Positions 53,706-61,404 of a stretch of 64,000 nt of DNA are shown one piece after another. The position numbers and the translations under genes are program-made. Origin of the DNA: an uncultured Bacteroidia bacterium (lineage in GTDB: Bacteria; Bacteroidota; Bacteroidia; Bacteroidales; F082); assembly GCA_902801465.1 (NCBI GenBank), contig CADCIH010000001.1, forward strand, positions 186,001 to 250,000, given 5' to 3'. The notes beneath the pieces are model-generated. The model saw nothing but the letters and a program-made list of their open reading frames with translations. It was not told the origin of the DNA and searched no databases. Within the stretch, counting starts at the first letter, position 1, and each line of letters begins with the position of its first letter.

Positions 53706-54473
53706 ATGACACTTCATCAGTTTTATATCTTTCTCATCGTCATGGCGGTCATCGCCTTGGCGGTGTATGTGAGCCTCTTCTTTGTGAATGCGGGCTATGG
53801 TAAGTTCTATAACAAGAAATGGGGTCCGGCTATTAATAACAAGTTGGGATGGGTGTTGATGGAAGCTCCCGTGTTCATCGCCATGCTGGTGCTGTGGCTT
53901 TGTTCCGACCGTCGGGGCGACCTTGTGAGGCTGGCATTCTTGTTTTTGTTCGAGTTGCATTATCTGCAGCGCTCGTTTGTGTTTCCTTTCCGTTTGAGGG
54001 GCAAGAGCGTGATGCCGCTTTCCATCATCGTGATGGGCGTCACTTTCAACGTGCTGAATGCCCTGATGCAAGGCGGATGGATATTCTATCTCTCGCCTGA
54101 CGACTACTATGGTGCCGACTGGCTGACCACCCCGAAGTTCATCGCGGGCTTCCTGGTCTTCATCATCGGGATGTATATTAATATCCAATCGGACGACATC
54201 ATCCGTAATTTGCGGAAAAATGGCGATTCCCGGCATTATCTCCCCAAAGATGGGATGTTCCGCTATGTCACCTCAGCCAACTATTTCGGTGAGGTTATCG
54301 AGTGGGTGGGTTTTGCCATCCTTACCTGGTCGTGGGCCGGCGCTGTGTTTGCCTGGTGGACCTTTGCTAACTTGGCTCCCCGGGCGCATCGCATCTATGA
54401 CGCATATAAAAAGGAGTTCGGTGCCGAGCTCGACACGAAGAAAACGAAACGTATCATTCCCTTTATCTGGTAA
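53706..54473 (+). CDS. 3-oxo-5-alpha-steroid 4-dehydrogenase (steroid 5-alpha-reductase) family protein
   Basis: 255-aa integral membrane reductase, start ATG at 53706 (the frame opens at a TTG two codons earlier). The C-terminal half closely follows the animal SRD5A pattern: FNVLNALMQGGWIFYL, FIIGMYINIQSDDIIRNLRK, the signature RYVTSANYFGEVIEWVGFA with Asn192, Glu196 and Glu199, and the ending IPFIW. Known family members use NADPH to reduce the delta-4 bond of 3-oxo steroids with 5-alpha geometry. It directly precedes an OYE-type reductase (2-nt gap) and an SDR, an arrangement reported for gut Bacteroidales that convert 3-oxo-delta-4 bile acids. True substrate not shown. Confidence 0.9.
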   Translation: MTLHQFYIFLIVMAVIALAVYVSLFFVNAGYGKFYNKKWGPAINNKLGWVLMEAPVFIAMLVLWLCSDRRGDLVRLAFLFLFELHYLQRSFVFPFRLRGKSVMPLSIIVMGVTFNVLNALMQGGWIFYLSPDDYYGADWLTTPKFIAGFLVFIIGMYINIQSDDIIRNLRKNGDSRHYLPKDGMFRYVTSANYFGEVIEWVGFAILTWSWAGAVFAWWTFANLAPRAHRIYDAYKKEFGAELDTKKTKRIIPFIW

Positions 54474-54475
54474 CT

Positions 54476-55705
54476 ATGGAATCGAAGATATTCACTCCCT
54501 GTCAGATTGGACCCGTCACCCTGCGTAACCGGGTGATACGGTCGGCCGCTTTCGAGAATATGGCCCACGGCAACAGGCCGACGAAGGAGCTGTTCGACTA
54601 TCATGTGGCGGTCGCGAAAGGTGGTGTGGGCATGACTACGGTGGCTTATGCCGCCGTGAGCCGTTCGGGGCTGTCGTTCGACGGACAGCTGTGGATGCGC
54701 GAGGAGATTGTGCCCGAGTTGAGGCATCTTACCGACGCTATCCATGCCGAGGGGGCCAAGGCCTCCATCCAGTTGGGCCATTGCGGCAATATGACCCATC
54801 GTTCCACCTGCGGATGCATGCCAGTGGGAGCCTCCAATGGGTTCAACCTGTATTCTCCCACTTTTGTGCGTAAGCTTCGCAAGGAGGAGATCTACGACTT
54901 GGTGAAGGACTTCGGCCATGCCGTTAACCTGGCTCGTGAGGCGGGGTTCGACTGTGTGGAGATCCACGCTGGTCACGGCTATCTGATCAGCCAGTTTCTG
55001 TCGCCCTACACCAACCACCGTCACGACGAGTTCGGGGGCAGTCTCGACAACCGGATGCGTTTCATGCGGCTGGTCATTGAGGAGGTGATGCGCCAGGCCA
55101 AGGACGACATGGGTGTGGTGGTCAAGGTGAACATGCACGACGGCTTCCGTCGTGGCATGCAGCAAGAGGAATGCCTCAAGGTGGCGCAAGAGTTGGAAAG
55201 GCTCGGTGTACATGCCCTGGTGTTGACGGCAGGCTTCGTGAGCAAGGCTCCGATGGAGGTGATGCGTGGCGCCATGCCTTTGAAGACCATGGCCTATTAC
55301 ATGGATATGAGGAAGTTTTGGTGGCTGAAGGCCGGACTGGCCGTGGCAGGTCGTTTGATGGTGCCAACGGTGCCTTACAGCGAGGGCTATTTCCTCGACG
55401 ATGCCAAGGTGTTCCGAGCCAATTTGCAGTTGCCTTTGATCTATGTGGGCGGCCTTATCTCGAAGGAGAAGATGGAGGAGGTGCTCGACGCTGGCTTCAT
55501 GGGCTTGCAGATGGCGCGCGCCTTGGTGCACGACACCGAGTTTGTGAACAAACTTCAGCGTGGCGAGATCACTCGCAGCGGCTGCAAGCATTCAAACTAT
55601 TGTATCGGAAGGATGTACACTTTGGAGATGAAGTGCCATCATTGCGTGGAGCATCTGCCCGAAAAGTTGCAACGTGAAATCGACGAAGCAGAAAGGACTT
55701 TGTGA
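54476..55705 (+). CDS. NADH:flavin oxidoreductase/Old Yellow Enzyme family ene-reductase
   Basis: 409-aa FMN-dependent TIM barrel. Seen: N-terminal FTPCQIGPVTLRNRVIRSA, ASIQLGHCGN, the OYE signature GHGYLISQFLSPYTNHRHDE with FGGSLDNRMRF, and the phosphate-binding YVGGLISKEKMEEVLDAGF region. A C-terminal extension holds Cys370, Cys376, Cys387 and Cys390 (C-x5-C-x10-C-x2-C), different from the C-x2-C-x3-C-x11-C cluster of longer 2-enoate reductases. Between a 5-alpha-reductase and an SDR, it is a candidate steroid/bile acid 5-beta- or other enone reductase. It shares one base with the SDR start (TGATG). Confidence 0.88.
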   Translation: MESKIFTPCQIGPVTLRNRVIRSAAFENMAHGNRPTKELFDYHVAVAKGGVGMTTVAYAAVSRSGLSFDGQLWMREEIVPELRHLTDAIHAEGAKASIQLGHCGNMTHRSTCGCMPVGASNGFNLYSPTFVRKLRKEEIYDLVKDFGHAVNLAREAGFDCVEIHAGHGYLISQFLSPYTNHRHDEFGGSLDNRMRFMRLVIEEVMRQAKDDMGVVVKVNMHDGFRRGMQQEECLKVAQELERLGVHALVLTAGFVSKAPMEVMRGAMPLKTMAYYMDMRKFWWLKAGLAVAGRLMVPTVPYSEGYFLDDAKVFRANLQLPLIYVGGLISKEKMEEVLDAGFMGLQMARALVHDTEFVNKLQRGEITRSGCKHSNYCIGRMYTLEMKCHHCVEHLPEKLQREIDEAERTL

Positions 55706-56472
55706 TGGCTTGGGCGTTGATCACGGGAGGCAGTTCGGGGATGGGCTTGGAATACGCCCGTCAGTTAGCCAAGAAAGGCTATGACCTTGTGTTGGTGAGC
55801 AACCGGCAGGAGGAGCTGGAGCAGGCTTCGGAGGAACTCTCAAAGGTCTACTCTGTCCAGATTGTTACCCGTTTTCAGGATTTATCTGCCGAGACTGCTG
55901 CTGATGAGCTAATGGCCTTTTGTCAGGAGCAGTCCATCGAGGTGGAAGTGCTCATAAATAATGCTGGAATGTTCTTTTTCGAGGAGCTCACTACTGAAAA
56001 CGAGGCTCGTGCTTTGGCGATGATGAGGCTTCACATGTTGACTCCCACGAGGATGTGCCTGTTGTTCGGTGAGGTGATGAAGCGTCGTGGTCACGGCTAT
56101 ATCTTGAACATGTCGTCGATGGCAGCCAAGTTGCCTTGTCCTGGCATCGCGGTTTATTCCGCCACCAAGGCCTATTTGAAGAGTCTCAGCAAGTCGCTTT
56201 TCTTTGAGATGCGTCCGTATGGGGTAGGAGTGACCACGGTTTGTCCTGCGGCCATTGCCACGCCTCTTTATAAGTTGAAGCCTTCGCTGTTGAAGTTGGG
56301 GGTCAACGTTGGTTTGATTGGCACGCCGCAATGGTTGGTGCGCAGGGCTTTACGTGGCATGTTCCACAAGCGCCGTGTGGTGAAGCCAGGATTGATGAAC
56401 TATTATCTACCGCCTTTAATCGCCATTTTGCCGAAGTGGTTGGTGGCGAGGTTGTGGAGGAAGTGGTCATAG
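55705..56472 (+). CDS. Short-chain dehydrogenase/reductase, candidate 3-hydroxysteroid dehydrogenase
   Basis: 255 aa, classical SDR. Cofactor motif TGGSSGMG at residues 8-15, structural NNAGMFFFEEL, the active-site Ser in LNMSSMAAKL and the catalytic Tyr151-x3-Lys155 in YSATKAYLKSLS. The C-terminal 40 residues are hydrophobic and basic (LPPLIAILPKWLVARLW), compatible with membrane association as in some hydroxysteroid dehydrogenases. I use the ATG at 55705 rather than GTG at 55702. Its place in the operon suggests a 3-beta-HSDH acting with the two reductases; this is inference from context. Confidence 0.87.
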   Translation: MAWALITGGSSGMGLEYARQLAKKGYDLVLVSNRQEELEQASEELSKVYSVQIVTRFQDLSAETAADELMAFCQEQSIEVEVLINNAGMFFFEELTTENEARALAMMRLHMLTPTRMCLLFGEVMKRRGHGYILNMSSMAAKLPCPGIAVYSATKAYLKSLSKSLFFEMRPYGVGVTTVCPAAIATPLYKLKPSLLKLGVNVGLIGTPQWLVRRALRGMFHKRRVVKPGLMNYYLPPLIAILPKWLVARLWRKWS

Positions 56473-56523
56473 CTTGCTTTTTTGATTTTTTATTGGTTAT
56501 TTTGCCAATAAATTCTTTTAACC

Positions 56524-56901
56524 ATGAAAACAAAAACTTTATTACTCTCCATTTTTGCCTGCCTCTTTGTGCTGGCATTGACCTCGTGCAACAAGGTCAT
56601 CGACGTCCAAATCGCCGCTCTTGAGAAGTCGATCGATAAACTCGACGATGAGTACAAGAACATGACTCCCAATGAGATTGAAAAAGCCATCAATGTTGTC
56701 GAGAAACAAATCGATGCTCTGGAAGAACGCAAGGACGACATGACCAGGGAACAAGGGAAAAAGTTCGCAAATCTGCAAGGCCGTTACACCAAACTCTTGG
56801 TTAAGATTGAACTTTACTTGATGGTTGACAACATCTTTGAAGGATCTGAGGTAGAGAAGGTGATAGAATATATAAAAGGCTTGTTGGGCGCCAACGCATG
56901 A
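56524..56901 (+). CDS. Small coiled-coil lipoprotein of unknown function
   Basis: 125-aa predicted lipoprotein (lipobox LTS-C, Cys22). The mature part is highly charged and helical (LEKSIDKLDDEYKNM; INVVEKQIDALEERKDDM), resembling small DUF6565-type lipoproteins of Bacteroidota, though I am not certain of the family. It lies 51 nt after the SDR gene and may be a separate unit; no exact -7 box is seen. The C-terminal GLLGANA has no sorting signal. Confidence 0.8.
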   Translation: MKTKTLLLSIFACLFVLALTSCNKVIDVQIAALEKSIDKLDDEYKNMTPNEIEKAINVVEKQIDALEERKDDMTREQGKKFANLQGRYTKLLVKIELYLMVDNIFEGSEVEKVIEYIKGLLGANA

Positions 56902-56965
56902 AGGTCGGGTTAGAACTATGAACGATTTTGATTCAACATTTTAGGTTTTTTTCCATAATTATTCC

Positions 56966-56973
56966 TATTTTTG
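56966..56973 (+). promoter_or_regulatory. -7 promoter box for the DUF5606-pyrK-pyrD operon
   Basis: TATTTTTG, 28 nt before the ATG at 57002. Confidence 0.55.
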
Positions 56974-57001
56974 CCCGTTTTTTAAAAAAAATAGTATCAC
57001 C

Positions 57002-57442
57002 ATGGATTTAAGTAAAATTGTCACCATAGCCGGACGTCCGGGACTGTATCAAGTGAAGTCCCAATCCGTCGGTAAAATCATTGTCGAATCACTCATTGAC
57101 GGCAAATGCACCCCCGCTTTCGCCCGTGAACGCATGAGTTCGCTCGAAGAGATTTCGATTTACTCCGTTGACGAAGACCGTCCCCTCAAGGAAGTGTTCC
57201 GCTCCATCCATGAAAAGATGGGCGACAAAGTTGATTTCGATGCCAAAAAGGCTACCAACGACCAGCTCAAGGCCAAGTTCCTTGAAATCATGCCCGATTA
57301 TGACCAGGACGCCGTGTATCCTTCAGATATGAAGAAGGTGTTCCTGTGGTATCAGATGCTCATGAATAAAGGTCTGCTCGACTTTACTGAAGAAGCAAAA
57401 GAAGAACCTACCGAAGAAGCCAAACCCGAAGGCGAAGCATAA
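57002..57442 (+). CDS. DUF5606-like conserved Bacteroidota protein
   Basis: 146-aa soluble protein. The N-terminal IVTIAGRPGLYQVKSQSVGK and SLEEISIYSVDEDRPLKEVF are typical of the DUF5606 group, small conserved proteins of unknown function found in Bacteroidota. The C-terminus is an acidic low-complexity tail (EEAKEEPTEEAKPEGEA). The gene overlaps the pyrK ATG by one base (TAATG), so it heads a three-gene operon with pyrimidine synthesis genes. Confidence 0.8.
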   Translation: MDLSKIVTIAGRPGLYQVKSQSVGKIIVESLIDGKCTPAFARERMSSLEEISIYSVDEDRPLKEVFRSIHEKMGDKVDFDAKKATNDQLKAKFLEIMPDYDQDAVYPSDMKKVFLWYQMLMNKGLLDFTEEAKEEPTEEAKPEGEA

Positions 57443-58194
57443 TGAAACAGATTGCCGACTTCACGCTGGTTGAAAAGGAATGCTTCGGAAACGCAGTGCT
57501 GCTGCGACTCCGTGGCGAACGGCCTTTGCCTGAGATCGCTCCGGGACAGTTCGTACAAGTGCGTGTCGATGGCTCACCATCCACCTACCTGCGCCGCCCC
57601 ATCTCCATTCATGACGTGGACTCCGACAAAAACGAAATAGTCCTGCTCGTCCAGATGGTAGGAGAGGGGACCCGACATCTCGGAAACACCAACGTGGGCG
57701 AAAGCCTCAACATCGTGCTTCCTCTGGGCAACGGATACACGCTTCCTGAAAAGGAGGAGCGTGTGTTGCTCGTCGGCGGCGGCATCGGCATCGCTCCGCT
57801 TTATTACCTTGGGAAATGCATGGATGTGAAACCGGCCTTCCTGCTGGGTGGAAAGAAAGCCTCTGACCTTGTCAGACTGGAAGCCTATCGCGCTCTGGGT
57901 GATACATTTGTCACCACCGAAGATGGCTCTCTGGGCGAGAAGGGCATGGTGACCATGCACTCGGTGTGGAAGGAACGCGAGTTCGATAAGATATATGTGT
58001 GCGGACCCAAACGGATGATGATGGCCGTGGCCGACATCGCCAAGGCTAACGGCGTTTGGTGCGAGGTCTCGCTCGAACACCTGATGGCCTGCGGCCTCGG
58101 CGCCTGCCTCTGCTGCGTGGAGGATACCGTCGACGGTCACCTGTGCGTCTGCAAAGAAGGACCGGTATTTAACATAAGGAGGTTGAAATGGTGA
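57442..58194 (+). CDS. pyrK: Dihydroorotate dehydrogenase B electron transfer subunit (PyrK)
   Basis: 250-aa FAD and [2Fe-2S] protein that passes electrons from PyrD to NAD+. Seen: the FAD-binding motif [13 protein letters not shown], the pyridine nucleotide region [27 protein letters not shown], and the C-terminal cluster-binding Cys set in [11 protein letters not shown]...GHLCVC. Its last codons contain the AAGGAGG sequence used for pyrD, and the two coding regions overlap by 7 nt. Confidence 0.96.
   Translation: MKQIADFTLVEKECFGNAVLLRLRGERPLPEIAPGQFVQVRVDGSPSTYLRRPISIHDVDSDKNEIVLLVQMVGEGTRHLGNTNVGESLNIVLPLGNGYTLPEKEERVLLVGGGIGIAPLYYLGKCMDVKPAFLLGGKKASDLVRLEAYRALGDTFVTTEDGSLGEKGMVTMHSVWKEREFDKIYVCGPKRMMMAVADIAKANGVWCEVSLEHLMACGLGACLCCVEDTVDGHLCVCKEGPVFNIRRLKW
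58176..58182 (+). promoter_or_regulatory. Shine-Dalgarno-like site for pyrD
   Basis: AAGGAGG ends 5 nt before the ATG at 58188, inside the 3' end of pyrK. Strong sites like this are unusual in Bacteroidota and favour the start at 58188 over 58197. Confidence 0.5.
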
Positions 58195-59102
58195 ACATGA
58201 CAATCGATTTGGGCCGTGGCTTGGTGCTGCGCAACCCCGTGATGACAGCTTCGGGGACCTTCGGCTACGGGGAGGAATACACCGACTTCGTGGACCTGTC
58301 CCAGCTGGGCGGCATCATCGTCAAAGGCACCACCCTCAACCCTCGTGAGGGCAACCCCTATCCTCGTATGGCAGAGACTCCCTCGGGGATGCTCAACTGC
58401 GTGGGACTTCAAAACAAAGGCGTCCAATACTTCATCGACAACATTTACCCCCGCATCAAGGACTTCGATACCAATGTGCTGCTGAACCTCTCGGGCTCTT
58501 GCTTGGACGACTATGTGAAGGGTGCGGAGAAGGTGGATGTCTTGGACAAGATTCCCGCCATTGAGCTGAATGTTTCCTGTCCCAACGTAAAACAAGGGGG
58601 TATGGCTTTCGGAGTGACTACCACGGGCATTTCCCAGGTGGTTTCAGAGGTCCGTAAGGTCTATCACAAGCACTTGATGGTGAAACTCTCGCCCAATGTG
58701 ACCAACATCGCTGAGATCGCTCTCGCTGCCGAAGCTGCAGGCGCCGACTCAGTCTCCTTAATTAATACCTTAATGGGTATGGCCATCGATGCTGAACATC
58801 GCAAGCCGAAGCTGTCGGTGATTACCGGAGGTCTCTCAGGTGCCTGCGTGAAACCTGTGGCGCTGCGCATGGTGTGGCAGGTGGCCAAGGCGGTGAAGAT
58901 CCCGGTAGTGGGTCTGGGCGGCATCAGCAACGCCACCGACGCCGTGGAGTTCATGCTCGCCGGTGCCTCTGCCATCGAAATTGGCACCGCCAATTTCATC
59001 GATCCCGCCGTTTCGGTCAAGGTCGCCGAAGGGATGAGAGAATACTGCGAAAGACACGGTTTCCAGAAAGTTTCAGAATTGACAGGATCTTTGGATGCCT
59101 AG
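58188..59102 (+). CDS. pyrD: Dihydroorotate dehydrogenase, class 1B catalytic subunit
   Basis: 304-aa FMN enzyme oxidising dihydroorotate to orotate in pyrimidine synthesis, paired with PyrK. Seen: [17 protein letters not shown], the active-site region [18 protein letters not shown] (Ser/Cys base and Asn), [25 protein letters not shown] and [21 protein letters not shown]. Class 1B is supported by the adjacent pyrK. It ends just before a long hairpin shared with the convergent murB. Confidence 0.97.
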   Translation: MVNMTIDLGRGLVLRNPVMTASGTFGYGEEYTDFVDLSQLGGIIVKGTTLNPREGNPYPRMAETPSGMLNCVGLQNKGVQYFIDNIYPRIKDFDTNVLLNLSGSCLDDYVKGAEKVDVLDKIPAIELNVSCPNVKQGGMAFGVTTTGISQVVSEVRKVYHKHLMVKLSPNVTNIAEIALAAEAAGADSVSLINTLMGMAIDAEHRKPKLSVITGGLSGACVKPVALRMVWQVAKAVKIPVVGLGGISNATDAVEFMLAGASAIEIGTANFIDPAVSVKVAEGMREYCERHGFQKVSELTGSLDA

Positions 59103-59113
59103 TGTTCATTTAG

Positions 59114-59193
59114 AGCGTACGAAGTGCCCCAACGGCACTAAGAAACTCCCTTCGGTTCGTTTCTAAGGTGCCTTTTGGGGCACCTCGTACGCT
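59114..59193. repeat. Long imperfect palindrome between pyrD and murB
   Basis: Outer arms 59114-59131 and 59176-59193 pair over 18 bp with one mismatch. The interior contains further complementary pieces (for example AGAAAC with GTTTCT), so an RNA would fold a branched hairpin of about 80 nt. It lies between convergent genes and could end both transcripts or be a dispersed repeat. Confidence 0.65.
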
Positions 59194-59219
59194 ACGAAGG
59201 TATTTCACGCTAAACTCAA

Positions 59220-60254
59220 TTATGGAATGAAATTGACTTCAGGAGTAATCCGAATACCAAATTTTTCTTCCACTGTTTTTTGGATTCTGCGAGCCAGCCC
59301 CACGATGTCCTGACCTTGGCCTCCGCCGTAATGCACGAGGACGAGGGCTTGCTTCTCATAAACGCCTACGTGCTCATCGCGCCAGCCTTTCCAACTCACG
59401 GTATCGGTGGGACCGGAGTGCTCGATCAACCAACCGGCGGGGATTTTCACCATGCCCTCCTCATCGGGGAAATGGGGAATCTCAGGATATCGATTTTGAA
59501 GGACCTCGAACTGCTCGACTGGGATGACGGGGTTCTTGAAGAAACTGCCGGCACTTCCGATCTGCTCTACGTCAGGCAACTTGGCGTCGCGAATGGCGCA
59601 GATGGCGTCGTGCAACTGTTGCAAAGAGGGACTAGCAATGTCGTTTTGCTCCAAATAAGCCTTGATGTTGCCGTATTCCAGTTTTAGTTTACCTTGTTTA
59701 GATAATTGAAAATCAACAGAAGTGATGATATATTGTCCTTTTAGTTCGTGCTTGAAAATGCTCTCACGGTAGCCGAAACAGCAGGCTTCGTTGGTAAAAA
59801 TATGTATCTGACCAGTAGTCAAATCCATCGCCTGGCATTGTAGGAAACTGTCCTTCAACTCCATGCCGTAGGCTCCGATGTTCTGCACAGGGGCGGCACC
59901 CACCTTGCCAGGAATAAGGGCGAGGTTCTCCACACCGTAAAGTCCCCGACGGACCATCTCCTTGACGAACTCTGGCCAGTCCTCGCCAGCTTGGGCTCGG
60001 ATCACCACATCATCGCCATCTTCGATTAAGACGTCGATGCCTTTGTTGTTCATCAAGATGACGATGCCATCGAAGAAATCCTCGGTGAATAGGATGTTGT
60101 TTCCACCGCTTAGAATCAGGTGCTTTTCTTGCTTGAATTCAGGCGATTGGATAAGGTCCTTTAACTCGCTGACATCATTGATCTCGATGAAATACTTGGC
60201 GGTGGCCTTAAAACCAAAGCTGTTGTAGGGCTGCAGGTTGACGTTGTTTTTCAT
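59220..60254 (-). CDS. murB: UDP-N-acetylenolpyruvoylglucosamine reductase (MurB)
   Basis: 344-aa cytoplasmic flavoenzyme reducing UDP-GlcNAc-enolpyruvate to UDP-MurNAc. Seen: N-terminal LQPYNSFGFKATAKYF, LILSGGNNILFTEDF, LALIPGKVGAAPVQNIGAYG (FAD site), CCFGYRESIFKH with the type I Tyr loop, and GSAGSFFKNP with the catalytic Ser. The order and length are those of the E. coli-like type I enzyme. A -7 box ends 4 nt before its ATG, so the message is predicted to be leaderless. Confidence 0.97.
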   Translation of the reverse strand: MKNNVNLQPYNSFGFKATAKYFIEINDVSELKDLIQSPEFKQEKHLILSGGNNILFTEDFFDGIVILMNNKGIDVLIEDGDDVVIRAQAGEDWPEFVKEMVRRGLYGVENLALIPGKVGAAPVQNIGAYGMELKDSFLQCQAMDLTTGQIHIFTNEACCFGYRESIFKHELKGQYIITSVDFQLSKQGKLKLEYGNIKAYLEQNDIASPSLQQLHDAICAIRDAKLPDVEQIGSAGSFFKNPVIPVEQFEVLQNRYPEIPHFPDEEGMVKIPAGWLIEHSGPTDTVSWKGWRDEHVGVYEKQALVLVHYGGGQGQDIVGLARRIQKTVEEKFGIRITPEVNFIP

Positions 60255-60258
60255 AATG

Positions 60259-60266
60259 CAAATATA
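60259..60266 (-). promoter_or_regulatory. -7 promoter box adjoining the murB start
   Basis: The minus strand reads TATATTTG, followed by four bases and the ATG at 60254. Confidence 0.6.
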
Positions 60267-60276
60267 AAAAAAATAT

Positions 60277-60284
60277 TACTTTTG
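60277..60284 (+). promoter_or_regulatory. -7 promoter box adjoining the 60289 glycosyltransferase start
   Basis: TACTTTTG, followed by four bases and the ATG at 60289. With the murB box it forms a symmetric divergent pair inside a 34-base intergenic gap. Confidence 0.6.
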
Positions 60285-60288
60285 CGAT

Positions 60289-61404
60289 ATGAAACGCGTC
60301 ATCGTATCGGTCATCAACGACCTGGTCACCGACCAGCGAGTCAACAAGTCGTGCCTCACGCTGCAAAAGATGGGGTATGAGGTGCTCCTCGTTGGTCGCA
60401 AGCAACGCAAAAGTCCGCCGATGGATCCAAGGCCGTACGATACGAAACGGATGAAACTGCTCTTTGAAAAAGGCCCTTTATTCTATGCGGAATACAACAT
60501 CAGGCTGTTCTTTTTCCTGTTGTTTCATAAAGCCAATCTGTTGCTATCCAACGACTTGGACACTGCTTTGCCCAACTACTTCATCTCGAAGATGAAAGGT
60601 ATCCGCATGATTTACGACAGCCATGAGTATTTTACTGAGACTCCGGAGCTGGTGGATCGGCCAAGGGTGCAAAGGGTGTGGAAACGCATTGAGGGCTTCG
60701 TGGTGCCGCGACTTAAAGAAATGATCACCGTGTGCGACAGCATCGCCGACTTGTTTCATGAGAAATATGGCGTGGACTGCCATGTGATTCGCAACATCCC
60801 AGCCAGGGCGGCATTGCCTCCCCAAGGCGACAAAAATGCGTTGAACCTGCCTGACGACAAGCATCTGCTGGTGCTGCAAGGATCGGGTATTAATATCCAA
60901 CGTGGGGCCGAGGAGTTGGTGGAGGCCATGCGGTATCTCGACGACTGCTACTTGATGGTTATCGGAGGTGGCGACGTGCTGGCGACGCTGAAACAGATGA
61001 CCGCCGACCTGCATATTGAAGACAGGGTGCGCTTCCTCCCCAGGATGCCTTACGCCGAGATGATGGCTTACACGCAACTGGCGGAACTGGGTTTTGTGCT
61101 CGACAAGGACACGAACCTCAACTACCGTTTCTGTCTGCCTAACAAGCTGTTCGACTTCATCCAGGCAGGTGTGCCCGTGGTGGCCTCCAATCTGGTGGAA
61201 GTCGGAAAAATCATCAAGAAATATGATATCGGACTGTTCATTCCTGACCACGACCCGAAGTCGATTGCAGCTACCATCCGCCAGGGCCTTGACGACCAGG
61301 AGGCTCGCATGAGATGGAAACATGGACTTGCCCAAGCCGCCGAGGAATTGTGCTGGGAGAATGAACAACAAACGCTGATTGAAATCTATAAGCATTATGA
61401 ATGA
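60289..61404 (+). CDS. Glycosyltransferase family 4-like protein
   Basis: 371 aa. Acceptor domain MKRVIVSVINDLVTDQRVNK and LLVGRKQRKSPP; middle segment MIYDSHEYFTETPELVDRPR; donor domain LLVLQGSGINIQRGAEELVE, MVIGGGDVLATLK, VRFLPRMPYAEMMAYT and PNKLFDFIQAGVPVVASNL. This is a GT-B enzyme of the group common in Bacteroidota between murB and ftsE-type genes. It overlaps the next glycosyltransferase by 8 nt. Acceptor and sugar unknown. Confidence 0.88.
   Translation: MKRVIVSVINDLVTDQRVNKSCLTLQKMGYEVLLVGRKQRKSPPMDPRPYDTKRMKLLFEKGPLFYAEYNIRLFFFLLFHKANLLLSNDLDTALPNYFISKMKGIRMIYDSHEYFTETPELVDRPRVQRVWKRIEGFVVPRLKEMITVCDSIADLFHEKYGVDCHVIRNIPARAALPPQGDKNALNLPDDKHLLVLQGSGINIQRGAEELVEAMRYLDDCYLMVIGGGDVLATLKQMTADLHIEDRVRFLPRMPYAEMMAYTQLAELGFVLDKDTNLNYRFCLPNKLFDFIQAGVPVVASNLVEVGKIIKKYDIGLFIPDHDPKSIAATIRQGLDDQEARMRWKHGLAQAAEELCWENEQQTLIEIYKHYE

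Noticed and set aside
54395..55591. Long minus-strand open frame (398 codons) opposite the OYE-type reductase gene
   Set aside because: It mirrors the codon structure of a clearly conserved gene, is His-rich with no recognisable motif, and has no promoter; a shadow frame.
59103..59219. Possible tRNA or small structured RNA between pyrD and murB
   Set aside because: It folds as a long palindrome but lacks the T-loop, anticodon arm sizes and CCA context of a tRNA, and no promoter points to it.
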